This document shows positions 1 through 8,010 of a stretch of 11,581 nt of DNA, one piece after another (within the stretch, counting starts at the first letter, position 1; each line of letters starts with the position of its first letter). The DNA lies in assembly GCA_900618425.1 (NCBI GenBank), contig UZAN01059090.1, positions 1-11,581 of the forward strand. Reading direction: 5' to 3'. Source of the stretch: Echinostoma caproni (taxonomy: Eukaryota; Platyhelminthes; Trematoda; Plagiorchiida; Echinostomatidae). Below the pieces are notes generated by a model that saw nothing but the letters and a program-made list of their open reading frames with translations, ran no database searches and was not told the origin of the DNA. The position numbers were made by a program, and so were the translations under genes.

Positions 1-690
1 GAATCTGGAACGAAAAGGTGATACTCAACAGTCTAGGGTAATAGCCATCTGAGAAGGGGAGCATGGGGGCAACGGAGCATGTCATGAAGTAATATGCAAG
101 GTAGAATTCTGCAAGGAAGTATGGATACATACGTACTTATTTATAAATCAATATAAAAGACGAAGACGCAGCGCTTAAGGATTCATAAGGAATGCAGATG
201 CCATTGACGATCTCGAAGCTTTCAGCGTTCGATTAGGAATAAGAAAATAGTGACCCGGAATATTAAGAGGAAACATTTTGAAGTGTAAGGTGTGGGGTTA
301 ACAAGATAAGAGAAGTGGGTGATTATACTTGAGAGAGTATTCACCGATAAGCGTTTTATATTTCACTGACAGAGTTTTGACGCTGTATCAATGTACTTAA
401 AAAGGATTGAGATGTAGATGTGACCACGGCTACTTGCGTGGCGTATGTCACGGATTGGTGAGAACAGACGAAACGTGGTCAGTTAGGAAAGGTTCCAAGT
501 AGTTAATGGTATAGATATATATAATATATTTACTAAGTCTTTGAGTATGTACCAAATAAAATGTGTTCCTCATATTCAGCTTTGAAGCTGAATTTGGTTT
601 CGTCTACTCAGTAATCAAATCCGAGTTCGAATGCAGTGTCGGTCCTTATGCATCAGTGCATTCTGATGATTGTGTCGACGCTTAAGTGGA
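1..690. other. No recognisable gene; 3' flank of LINE-A
   Basis: I see no reading frame with recognisable homology on either strand here. The minus-strand LINE-A coding remnant stops at 691, so at least the right-hand part is probably that element's 3' untranslated region plus flank. The left 300 bases are purine-rich on the plus strand. A short AT-only stretch lies near 511-532 and a perfect hairpin palindrome at 574-593. A short plus-strand frame over 686-868 overlaps the LINE-A C-terminal coding on the other strand and is a shadow. The extent of the LINE-A 3' UTR cannot be fixed by eye. Confidence 0.6.
574..593. repeat. Perfect 9-bp inverted repeat (hairpin)
   Basis: ATTCAGCTT and its exact reverse complement AAGCTGAAT are separated by only two bases (TG). 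The palindrome lies about 100 bases downstream of the LINE-A stop codon, taking that element's minus strand as sense. It may be a 3' UTR stem-loop of the kind recognised by some LINE reverse transcriptases, but a chance palindrome cannot be excluded. Confidence 0.5.
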
Positions 691-1354
691 TTATAAATGT
701 TTCTTGAACTTTTCATGTTTCACAGTCATACGCGCATCAGTTGGCAATTTGTTTCACAATCTAAAGTATGCACCAAGGGAGAAAGTTTTTTGCGTTGCAC
801 TTCTGTCGAGGGTTGTAAGTAGTATGTTTTCGTGGTTACGTGATGGGTATGATGAGTTTTCCGAATAATAAATTTGAGTCGTGGAAGGGGCCTGTTTGTA
901 TATAAAACTATGTATTAGGGTAAAATTTAGTCTGATCCGGCGTAACCATAGGGGATCCAGCCTGAGGAAGATGCAGCTTTCCATATAGCACAGTTTTGTT
1001 GACCAACCATAAAGTTGTTTAGTAAATTTTCGCGGGACATTTTCAATAACTTTTCGGTCAATCTTCGTCATGCTGGAATAAACATTAGAGAAGTATTCTA
1101 ATAGAGGTCTTTCATGCAACCTATATATTACTCTCTCGGAGGCTAAAGTTACTGAATGAGAAGTGAATAGTGCGCTTAGCTTTTGCTATCTGGAGGGCAC
1201 AATGCTCTGAGAAGTTTAAGGTACAGGAGCAATTTAAACCAAAATCTCGGATAGATGAGGTGTGAGCAAAGGTGGTGTTATTCATAGTCAGAACACCAGG
1301 AGGCACTTGGCATCTATAGGAAGGGATTTTGCTCTTTTTGGCCGAGAAGCTCAT
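691..1354 (-). pseudogene. LINE-A RT C-terminal (thumb and tail) region, broken
   Basis: The frame after the catalytic box resumes on the minus strand with a short W-C-S-K-W segment (about 1370). It then gives the family-typical stretches SSIRDFGLN and NFSEHCA (about 1265-1195). After a frameshift near 1120 it continues with ERPLLEYFSNVYS, the conserved RPLLEY block, then RKFTKQLYG and DPLWLRRIRLNFTLIH, the usual charged C-terminal repeat of LINE RTs. The end is recognisable as a degraded N-[KS]-LP-T segment followed by KFKKHL and a TAA at 691-693. The conserved tryptophan just before that segment has become a TGA stop. The apparent start at 1119 is a TTG leucine, not a real initiator. The natural C-terminal end is good evidence that the copy is complete at the 3' side of the coding region. 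Confidence 0.85.
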
Positions 1355-1383
1355 CGACCATTTAGAGCACCAGCGACCTAAGA

Positions 1384-2000
1384 CTAGATTATCAATTCGA
1401 ATTTTTCAAGGGCATCCATTGTATTGTTCGGGTGGAAGAAGTATGCAATTTTGATGTCATCATCAAATAAGAATGGAGTCCCACGGTTGAAGGATTTGCA
1501 TACATCGTTTATGTACATAATAAATAATAGAGGGTCAAGAACACTGCCTTGTATAACTCTACTTGTCACCAGCTGATATAGAGAAGAAAAGCCATCTATT
1601 GAAACTACTTGCATGTGATCCGAGAGATATTAGGTCAACCATGAAATTAGGGGGTCACCTAGACCATAGAATCTAACCTTAACCATTAATCTTAAGTGAA
1701 ATACTCTGTCAAAAGCCTTTGTCATGTCCAGGTAAGCCACTATGTAAGCATTTTTGTCATTTACCACGCTTAAAATCAGGCTTAGGAAGTCAAACTTGCA
1801 AGTTTGACAAGAACGATATTTCATAAAATCATACTGTCATTAGCTAAGGTAGTTTCCGGAAAATAGATAATTTACCAATTGTTGTTTAATGATTTTCTCC
1901 ACAATTCTGGAGACCATGGGAGTGTGGTTTACGGGGAGATAACTAGATGCGTCTTGAGTGGGTCCAGTTTTATGCTAAGGAATAATAATGGACCGTTTCA
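1384..2000 (-). pseudogene. LINE-A reverse transcriptase fingers/palm core (broken)
   Basis: In an active element this is the catalytic half of the RT, which copies element RNA at the nicked target. Reading on the minus strand, the frame carries the fingers segment ending KTGPTQDASSY (about 1960), SRIVEKIIKQQLV (about 1910-1880), motif A LDMTKAFDRV (1702-1731), YGLGDPLISWL (about 1635-1660), motif B VIQGSVLDPLLF, then YINDV, and the active-site box at 1456-1467. All of this lies in one frame, broken only by stops, so decay was mainly by point mutation. Two odd points: the active-site box reads FDDD rather than the usual F/YADD, and motif B has D where G is usual (VLDPL for VLGPL). The initiator at 1614 is only an internal codon after a stop. 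Confidence 0.88.
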
Positions 2001-2262
2001 ATCAGGATGGGACAACACCATTATTCAGAGAGAGGTTGAATGAATTTATCAAAAGAGGCGGCATATCTGGTTTTCCGAATCGTAGTGCATCCAAAGGTAG
2101 TCCGTCTGGCAGAGGATATGAAGAAGGTTTGGTCTCTCAGAGGAGCTTATCATTGGCATTTACTGTGAAAATGATGGTATTCAGGGATTCAGTTGTGGCT
2201 AGATGTGGACTTGGGAGGGTGGTGGGTGAGTTATTTATGAATGTGGAGGTAAGTATAGAGCT

Positions 2263-2900
2263 TAGGGCTCACCTCTCTCAACTCTTGGAAAGAGTGACCA
2301 TGTTTCGCTGACATTTGACTAAGTAGTAACTTGGAATCTGCTTAGCAATAACACTCGATACGTTCGTTTCGTCAAAAGAACAAACTTCGAGACTGTAAAC
2401 CGATTTCTGCAACTTCACATTTGTCCTTCTTCTGAAGTGTCTGTTGACGGCCTCGCTAGGCCCATAGTGTAGGCCATTTCTCTCGCAGACTCGCAATTCG
2501 TTCACCGAATTCGAATTGCGTTTAATGCTAAGCCCCCTCTCCTTCGCTCGATTCGCCGGCTGTTAGATACAAGCACCAAGCTTTTTGTGAGTTACATGAA
2601 TACTCGCCTCACGGGCGACGGCGATGCTTTTCAACAAGTTAGAAACCTCAGCTGACACGAACTTCAGGAGCATCAGAGGTACACCCAGAGAGCTATCCTT
2701 ACCAATGCTCGAAACAATAAGCCTTTCTTCTTTAAATACATTCCATAGTTTGTGAAAGTCCTCGCTCTGCCCTATAGCTTTCACTAACCCAGACGGATCA
2801 ATTATCTCATCCCCAACACAAGTGGCCGATACCTTCCGATCACACTTCCTGAAAACATTTAATTCCCCTCCGGCGCTTAATTACCCAATGCTGCAGCCGC
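2263..2900 (+). pseudogene. LINE-B endonuclease C-terminus and EN-RT linker (broken)
   Basis: The endonuclease nicks target DNA; only its last segment survives. Frame 1 shows LGKSDH, whose histidine is the conserved catalytic residue of the exonuclease/endonuclease/phosphatase fold, then SLTFD. After a stop come FVKRTNFETVNRFLQ, SSEVSVDGLA, AISLADSQFVHRI, FNAKPPLLRSIRRLLDT and KLFVSYMNTRL, the charged linker that joins endonuclease to RT in jockey/CR1 elements. Further along are ILTNARNNKPFFFKYI and, after a one-base frame change near 2765, FTNPDGSIISSPTQVAD. The overlapping minus-strand frames at 2278-2505 and 2563-2784 are shadows of this coding. Confidence 0.83.
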
Positions 2901-2979
2901 TGCATACAAATTCATCCCTCGGATACATCCTCTACTCACAAGATAGGGTTTAAAGGAGACTCCGGAGCAATAAACTGTA

Positions 2980-3370
2980 CTGCTCCATGGAACCTGATAA
3001 TATACACCCCAGGTTACTGGTGGAGTCAGCTGGTGTACTAGCTACCCAGTGCACTCTTCTCTTCTAACGCAGTATGGGCGAGGGAAACTTTTCCGCCAGT
3101 TGGAAAGAAGCTATTATTTGTCCCATCTACAAAAATGGCGGTAGACACTTCCCTGTTAGCTACAGTCTCATTTCCCTTATCAGCATCCCCAGAAAAATGT
3201 TTCGAGCATCTTATAAAAGATGAAATCTTGAACCATCATAGGGTCATTAATCTTCTCGCTCGTTTACGGCATGGATTTCTGCCTAGCAGATCTTGCATCA
3301 TCAATAGGCTGACTTTCATGAATATCCTGACCAAAGCCTACGATTTCGGCGAGATTTCTTTAGTGGTTGA
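2980..3370 (+). pseudogene. LINE-B RT N-terminal (fingers) domain, truncated before the active site
   Basis: The segment opens with MEPDNIHPRLLVESAGVL, the LINE hallmark that starts the RT domain. It continues with SWKEAIICPIYKNG (3098-3139) and SYSLISLISIPRKMF. A frameshift in an A-run near 3200 shifts the reading to EHLIKDEILNH, then RHGFLPSRSCIIN and LTKAYDFGEISLVV (to 3368). A stop (TAA) follows LLF near 3066. The expected next block, the motif A aspartate in a F-x-D-[FM]-x-KAFD context, is missing; from about 3370 the sequence is unrelated. The ATG at 3135 is internal, and the residues after it up to about 3186 are out of the LINE frame. Confidence 0.85.
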
Positions 3371-4598
3371 AGTACTAGTAATAATAAAAAAGGAATTCCG
3401 GATACGAATCACGCGGTAGGAATCACAGAACATGAATCAAGGAGCAGCTAATTTAGTGACTAGACGGTTGCTGGTGTTCGTCAGAACCTGTCAACAATTT
3501 TTGCTCATGTTCGTTCTGGATATCCGTCCCAAGAAAAAACATAACCAAGGATTGGGCTTGTAAAAATGATATAGTCTGAAACTTTCAAACTGTTGGAGGT
3601 AAGTTTGGCTAGGCCTAGGCTGTTATTTAAGCAATGGCAGCGGAAACCTAAAACTAGATCTGATCAATGAAAGGAAAGCGTGCGATACAGAGCTCACCGT
3701 GGGAAATTGTGCCAGTGTGGTCTTTCGAGCTCATTAAAAGCACGATAATAGTTGAAGCAAAACTTAATTCTGGATGTGTCCAATTTCCTATATCTAGTAA
3801 AGAAACGTTCTCTAGAAGATCGATGTTGCCAAATAATGGCGATACGTGCTAAATCTCGACGGTACACTTGATTTTGCCCGGTAGAGAAGAAGAGTCCTTA
3901 TGTTAGAAGGAAAAGATTAACGATAGTCTAGCTTTTGTAATTAATCTATCTGATCGATTGGCTTAGTCACTACTTGATATCTGAATCTTGATGGTTCTGA
4001 TAAATATGCCGTGGTTATGTAACCATGTCCTGATAGCCCTCATTTATACAGGACTGATTGGAAGCTGAATCTGTCGTGATGCTAGTCACCAGCATAGGGT
4101 TAAGGTGCTACCGGTCCGTAATATGATGATCACGTCCACCTGGAATGGATCTACCAGGAAACTTAGAGAAAAAAATGCAAGAAAATTAAACTGCTAACAT
4201 TTCAGTTGAAATACCGCTACACAATCACGGACTGAATTACGGAAGCACTGAACCGCAATGGCAGGAGCTCGTAATACCCCACGTGAATGAGAATTGTAGT
4301 TCTTAGTTCGTTTATTGAAAGAAATGAGGGTGACTAAATAATATGCGCATAAAAAGATCATTGGTTTCCCAGCCTTTCACCGGTTGTATTTCAGTGTTGG
4401 TTGCATTATTCGTTTCCTGTTTGCACTTTTTCGGATTAGATGACAAGGTCCACCTATGGAGTGTAGTCAGAAGTCGTACGCGTGTCATTGACGTCACCTT
4501 TTAAATTTGGTTAATCACAGGTGTCCAGAAACAGTAACGCGCCGCTCCAGGGTATGTTTCATCACATAGGCCTGAATTACCACCTCTCTCACGCACTT
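3371..4598. other. Gene-poor stretch with no recognised feature
   Basis: Between LINE-B and LINE-C I cannot recognise any coding homology. Open frames at 3667-3852 (plus) and 4312-4497 (minus) are about 60 codons long with no motif I can defend. The minus-strand one contains LHRWTLSSNPKKCKQ, which faintly recalls the segment after the catalytic box in LINE RTs, but nothing beside it supports that. There is a small ATGCT/AGCAT inverted repeat near 4079-4095. The stretch could be older, unrecognisable repeat DNA or unique intergenic DNA; a repeat-library search would decide. Confidence 0.55.
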
Positions 4599-5642
4599 TT
4601 CATTGATATTGCGGAGTCTTTGACAAGGTCTCACACATTCCTGTTTTCCCCAAATTTGCAGCACACTGAATTGTATACCTCTTACTAGCACTTACTCTTA
4701 GCTTCCTTCCGAAATGCTCTCTTGCTGTGCGCGTTGGAAAATCTTCATCACAGTTCAGCCCAATTACAATTGGCGTTTCTCAATATCCGTTCCAGGCCCC
4801 ATTCTCTTCCTTAATTATATAAATGACCTACCTGATGTAGTGTCACTAAGAATCGCGCTGTACACCGATGATGTCACCATCTGGGATACAGACGCTTCTC
4901 TTTTGCAGGCCTAAATTGATGCTGCCAAACGTTGGTCACTGGACTGGAACCTTCCAATCAACAATGACAAGTATGCTGGGATGTCGTTCAATGGTCGCCC
5001 ATCTCACCCTTTTACGATAGACGGTTTTCACACTCCACTCAATGCGGAACAATATAAAGTTCTTAGTTTCTGGTTAGAAAACAATTTGCCTTTCTCTTCT
5101 CACAACCATCTAGCCAGTAACACCGTTTTTCGTGTCCTGAACCTCTTAAAAAGATGTTTTCCCAGTACTATGAGGGACGATTTGCCTCTTATTTACGGAA
5201 CGTACACCCGCCCTCTTTTAGGAAGCCAAGTTGCACACTACGGTCTCATCCGACATCTTGACTGCCTTGAGCGCGTCCAGAGGGCCGCTACAAAACCTTG
5301 CCTTGGAATCAGGGACATCCCTACCCAACGCGACTACAACAACTGTGCCTCTGTCCGTTAGAAATCAGACGCATTTGAGGAGATCTATTTCTCCGCTACT
5401 ATCTCTTTGACATGGGTACTGTCAAAACCTTCTTCATCATTTTTGACTCTACCATAACGGAAGTCATTGCAAAAGCATTTTCAGGCCCCGTCCGAGAACC
5501 ACTCTGCGTGCCTCATTTTTTCCCCTTCAGCGTGATATCCTTATGAAATTCCCTTCCTGAAGCGATAGTTAGCGCCCCCAGCAAAGGGGTGTTCAAACTT
5601 CATCTTGACCGTCACTTAGGTTTATCTACTCACCCCCAATAA
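4599..5642 (+). mobile_element. LINE-C: 5'-truncated CR1/jockey-like LINE with natural 3' end
   Basis: A plus-strand LINE copy that starts inside the RT, just before motif A, and runs to its own stop codon. The truncation point near 4599 removes the endonuclease and RT fingers, a standard outcome of incomplete reverse transcription. The core from 4795 to 5361 keeps one frame with a single TAA (4912-4914). Frameshifts lie near 4618 and 4785, and the reading changes frame again after 5361. A polyadenylation signal overlaps the stop codon, and an A-rich tail-like stretch follows (5641-5662). It appears less decayed than LINE-A and LINE-B. It is related to LINE-E, sharing YINDLPD, DDVTIW and LPIN[ND]DKY. 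Confidence 0.88.
4599..5642 (+). pseudogene. LINE-C reverse transcriptase remnant, motif A to C-terminus
   Basis: Domains in order: motif A, where FIDIAES shifts one base into FDKVSH (4605-4636); a degraded palm segment; ITIGVSQ (motif B, about 4769-4790) shifting frame to PGPILFLNYINDLPDVV; and the active site YTDD (4861-4872), where the usual alanine is threonine while both aspartates are kept. Then come WSLDWNLPINNDKY (about 4930-4975), the fingers-to-thumb transition, and TYTRPLLGSQVAHYGL with ERVQRAATK, the RPLLEY-type C-terminal block. Near the end a readable NSLPEAIVSAPSKGVFK leads into LHLDRHLG and the stop TAA at 5640-5642. Stops at 4912-4914 and after 5358 and several frameshifts make it non-functional. 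Confidence 0.87.
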
Positions 5643-5643
5643 A
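5638..5643 (+). terminator. AATAAA polyadenylation signal overlapping LINE-C stop
   Basis: The hexamer AATAAA begins two bases before the LINE-C stop codon TAA, and an A-rich stretch follows to about 5662. In LINEs the RNA 3' end lies shortly after the coding end, so this plausibly set the end of the LINE-C transcript. It is inferred from position only. Confidence 0.5.
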
Positions 5644-5751
5644 AGAAAATTTTGAAAAAACATTTGGAATTAAATGTCGGTTTGCAATCCTTCATCTTAC
5701 TTCTCGCCTATAGCGGGGAACTCCACTGATGCCTTTTCAGTACTCTCTGTT

Positions 5752-6176
5752 CTAGAAAAGAATTTGAACCGAAAGAAGGCAAAGATACCCTTCACGGATC
5801 CGGATCAGTGACCTTGAGATGCGTGGTTCAAAATTCTGTCGTGGTGCGAAAACTCTCAGAAATTGAATTAGTCTCGCTAGAACGAAATCCGAGTGCATAT
5901 CTACCTGATTTTTACAGGCCTTAACGGATTGCAGAAGATTTTCAAACAAACGTTTCGGTAAGTCCGCACGTGTCTGATCTTGTGGTCATCCTAAGATTAA
6001 CGCATGTTTTGTGGAATGTAAGTTCTCGATTGCAGACCTTGAAATTTCTTCGTAACACTAGGCGTGTAAAAATGTCGAAAGCAGAATTCTGCTGTGCGCA
6101 AAATCGTAAAAGGTCAGTCTCCATTGGCATACAATGCGACTGTTGTGGCTACGGGTATCACTCAGGCTATGCTCAC
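5752..6176 (-). pseudogene. Unrecognised open stretch downstream of LINE-D
   Basis: One minus-strand frame runs for about 140 codons with only two internal stops (TAG at 6058-6060, TGA at 5986-5988), fewer than random sequence would be expected to give. Readable pieces include DTRSHNSRIVCQWRLTFYDF, then ENLLQSVKACKNQVD and FLRVFAPRQNFEPRISRSL. The first piece follows directly, one frame off, from the LINE-D C-terminal block and resembles the T-R-x-H-N/D segment of LINE RT tails, so its start probably still belongs to LINE-D. The rest is longer than a LINE C-terminus usually is, and I do not recognise it. Other frames in the same interval are also open over about 60 codons, which lowers the weight of the argument. 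Confidence 0.35.
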
Positions 6177-6350
6177 CTAAAAAAGCCTCGATAGATCTCT
6201 GACAATTTTAAAAATCTCCATCAGATACCCTCTCTTTCGTCTACGCTCCAGCGAAAAGAGATGTAAATCTCTTAACCGCTGCTCATAGCTTTCCCCTTTT
6301 TCCCAGTCACTATTCGAGTAGCTAGGTATGCACTCTTTCTAAACATGTTA
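6177..6350 (-). mobile_element. LINE-D: short C-terminal RT fragment of another LINE
   Basis: On the minus strand this piece reads TCLERVHT, then after a frame change SYEQRLRDLHLFSLERRRKR followed by GYLMEIFKIVRDLSRLF and a TAG at 6177-6179. The pattern [SY]-x-E/x-RL-x-x-L-x-L-x-SLE-RRR-x-RG-x-L-x-x-x-FKI is the conserved C-terminal domain of CR1/jockey-like RTs, and here it is well preserved. It joins the Gypsy remnant at about 6350-6365 and runs in the same orientation. The stop after SRLF is probably a frameshift in a T-run, because the next frame continues with family-like residues. No catalytic domain is present. Confidence 0.8.
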
Positions 6351-6364
6351 CATCCCTGCTGTGC

Positions 6365-7190
6365 CCAGTGCTGGCACAGGCATGGGCCTACCCACTCATG
6401 CTTGAACTTTGTTAGTATACCGGGGACTGATGTTGGGGAGTTAAGCCAGACCTGTTCCGCAGGTAGTACTGGAGTACCGTGTGCCTTCTTGTCGTAGTAC
6501 TTTTTCTGACGCCGTTGGGCGGTACCGAGATATACTCGACAGGCTAGTTGGTTGTGACTAGGTTTTCTCGTAGTCAGGAAATATATTCGGACGAAGTCAA
6601 GATGACCTCAGCTGTACTCGGTGTCGTAAGGTCAATAAGCAGTCGTATTTCCTGCCCTGTAACCATGAACTGAGGAAACTGCCTGGTGGAAGTTTGTACA
6701 GAGACTCGGTGGGCTAATGGGCACCACGGCAGGGCTGAATTCCAGTGTCTGGTACTCTGGCGGTTAACGAATGCTTTCAGTAGCCCCTTTATCGTACGAT
6801 TTATTCGTTCCAGTGATATGTTGCCCTGTGGGTGGTACGGGGTGGTGCGTGCAGTTGACACAGGTCTGTCATTAAAAGGTTCTCGAAGTTGAAGTCCTGG
6901 TCTGTATGCACGTAGAGCGCCGTCCCTCAGTGCGAAATCCACACATGACAAATAGCTTCGGCTACGGTTGCCAGGTCCACCTTGGGTGGTGGCTCGGCTT
7001 CGCACCATTTGGTGAAGTAGTCTACCGTGACCAAAATATACCGATTTCCTTTCCGTGTTTTGGCTAACGTTCAGATAACATCAACGCCCAGTCTCTCGTT
7101 GGGGAACCCCGCGGCCATTGGTATCAGTGGTCCTCGAGCGGCGTTTTTTGGTGACTTAAACTGTAAGCACAGGCGGCATGCGTTCCGCTT
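6365..7190 (-). pseudogene. Gypsy integrase, zinc-finger end to C-terminal domain (broken)
   Basis: Integrase inserts the element cDNA into host DNA. Visible parts: the C-x2-C half of the HHCC zinc finger (RNACRLC, 7167-7178), with the histidine half lost to the internal deletion; GPLIPMAAGFPNERLGVDVI with the first catalytic aspartate (codon 7080-7082); GNRYILVTVDYFTKWCEA; the second aspartate in HTDQ (codon 6900-6902); and TTPYHPQGN followed by the catalytic glutamate (codon 6808-6810) in SLERINRTIKGLLKAF. Past that come RHWNSALPWCPLAHR and HFMVTGQE-like residues, then the C-terminal EQVWLNSP and KFKHEWVGP. The D,D and E codons are in different frames, with a shift near 6850. In-frame stops at 7071-7073 and near 6932. 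The D-to-E spacing looks a few residues short of the usual 35. Confidence 0.88.
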
Positions 7191-8010
7191 TAGACCATGC
7201 GAAGACGTCTCGGTTTCTTTGGACGACCTTTTGTAGCATGTCTCGTTCTATCTGACATTCCGGTCCCATGGTGGGGAGGAGTTGGTATACCACCATCGCT
7301 TCGTGGGTCAGAGTCTGCGTGCCTATTTGAAAGGTTACAACAGTGGAACCTGATGTCGCTATATTTGTGTTGTTCGCTGCCCAGAGCCGCTGTCCTGATA
7401 TAATGCGTTGCTGGGGATAGTAGGAGCGTCTCGGACTAGGGTTACTGCTGATCCCAGATCCACCAACATTCTACCATTATGAACGTTATTACTTCCTATG
7501 ATTGTAGGTAACGAGATCAGTGGCATGTAACAGACACAGAGCAAATAAGCATCTCGGTGTGCCTCACTTGAACTGGTGTCCCCTGTGTTCTCCCGAGTAA
7601 CCCAGGGCCGCCCACGTTGATCCCGAGATTGATGTCGGCATCCAGCGTATTGCTCAGGTCGTTGTCTGAGGTTGGACGGTGAATTGGTGCAGGCATTCAG
7701 GTTAGGCGGGGCGTCGGTAGCCACGGGTGGTTCCTCTAGCAAGGCAGCACAATCAATTACCTCTTTTAGCGATTCGGGTGGTCGTTTGGCGAACAAGTTC
7801 TGGACAGCTGCTGAGCGCACAGCAGCGAGTTGATACAGAAGCATCAGTTCTCGAAACGCAGTCTCACATTTGGGGAATGCCAGCGCAACTAATTTTCTTA
7901 GTTCCGCCGCTATTCGCTGGGCCGTCTTATTGGGTTGTTGAGTGCGATAGCGGAAGGCGTCTCGATTTTGTTTCCTCCGCCGGCGCGGCACTAGGATGGA
8001 CCGTATTGAA
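6365..8010 (-). mobile_element. Gypsy-type LTR retrotransposon remnant lacking RT and RNase H
   Basis: The minus strand carries, in order, gag (about 8010-7730), a region of low similarity, an aspartic protease (about 7510-7320), the short spacer that precedes RT, and then integrase (about 7190-6560) with its C-terminal segment to about 6365. RT and RNase H, normally some 2 kb between protease and integrase, are absent, so this copy has a large internal deletion. The gag, protease, integrase order of pol with integrase last is diagnostic of the Gypsy (Metaviridae) group. I see no long terminal repeats at either end. Stops and frameshifts are scattered through it; it is non-functional. It is flanked by LINE-D on the low side and LINE-E on the high side, all three reading on the minus strand. 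Confidence 0.87.

Larger units (their letters stand above)
691..2262 (-). mobile_element. LINE-A: degenerate 5'-truncated CR1/jockey-like non-LTR retrotransposon
   Basis: This is the pol (ORF2) remnant of a non-LTR retrotransposon. The minus strand reads, in protein order: the linker between endonuclease and RT (about 2262-2060), RT fingers (about 2000-1830), RT palm motif A (1702-1731, LDMTKAFDRV), motif B and the catalytic box (about 1580-1456), and the C-terminal domain (about 1354-691), which ends at a natural stop codon. The endonuclease is absent, so the copy is 5'-truncated, as is usual for LINEs. There are several in-frame stops, for example TAA at 1630-1632 and a stop doublet just before 1824. 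Frameshifts lie near 1385 and 1120. No poly(A) tail is obvious. It is dead. It abuts LINE-B head-to-head at about 2255. Assignment to a LINE RT is firm; the clade is an estimate. Confidence 0.88.
2255..3370 (+). mobile_element. LINE-B: degenerate fragment of a second CR1/jockey-like LINE
   Basis: A different LINE family from LINE-A, on the plus strand. It begins inside the C-terminal end of the apurinic-type endonuclease, where the signature GKSDH (SDH at 2293-2301) is visible. It runs through the endonuclease-RT linker (about 2341-2900) and the N-terminal part of the RT (about 2985-3370). The homology stops immediately before motif A, so neither the catalytic aspartates nor the 3' end is present. 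In-frame stops sit at 2320-2322, 2470-2472, 2653-2655 and 2746-2748; frameshifts near 2280, 2765 and 3200. Truncated at both ends, it looks like a rearranged or deleted copy rather than a simple 5'-truncated insertion. Confidence 0.85.

Noticed and set aside
611..640. tRNA-like B-box (GAGTTCGAATGC), possible SINE
   Set aside because: The match to the B-box is partial, no A-box lies at the proper distance upstream, and no cloverleaf can be drawn.
1988..2311. A 107-codon plus-strand frame
   Set aside because: It lies mostly antisense to the LINE-A linker and RT start, which read well on the other strand; only its last few residues coincide with the start of LINE-B.
4312..4497. A short minus-strand frame resembling a post-YADD LINE RT segment
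   Set aside because: Only about ten residues look similar, and neither a catalytic box nor neighbouring domains occur in any frame beside it.
5825..5845. Second B-box-like sequence (GGTTCAAAATTC)
   Set aside because: No A-box or tRNA-like fold nearby; a match of this quality is expected by chance.
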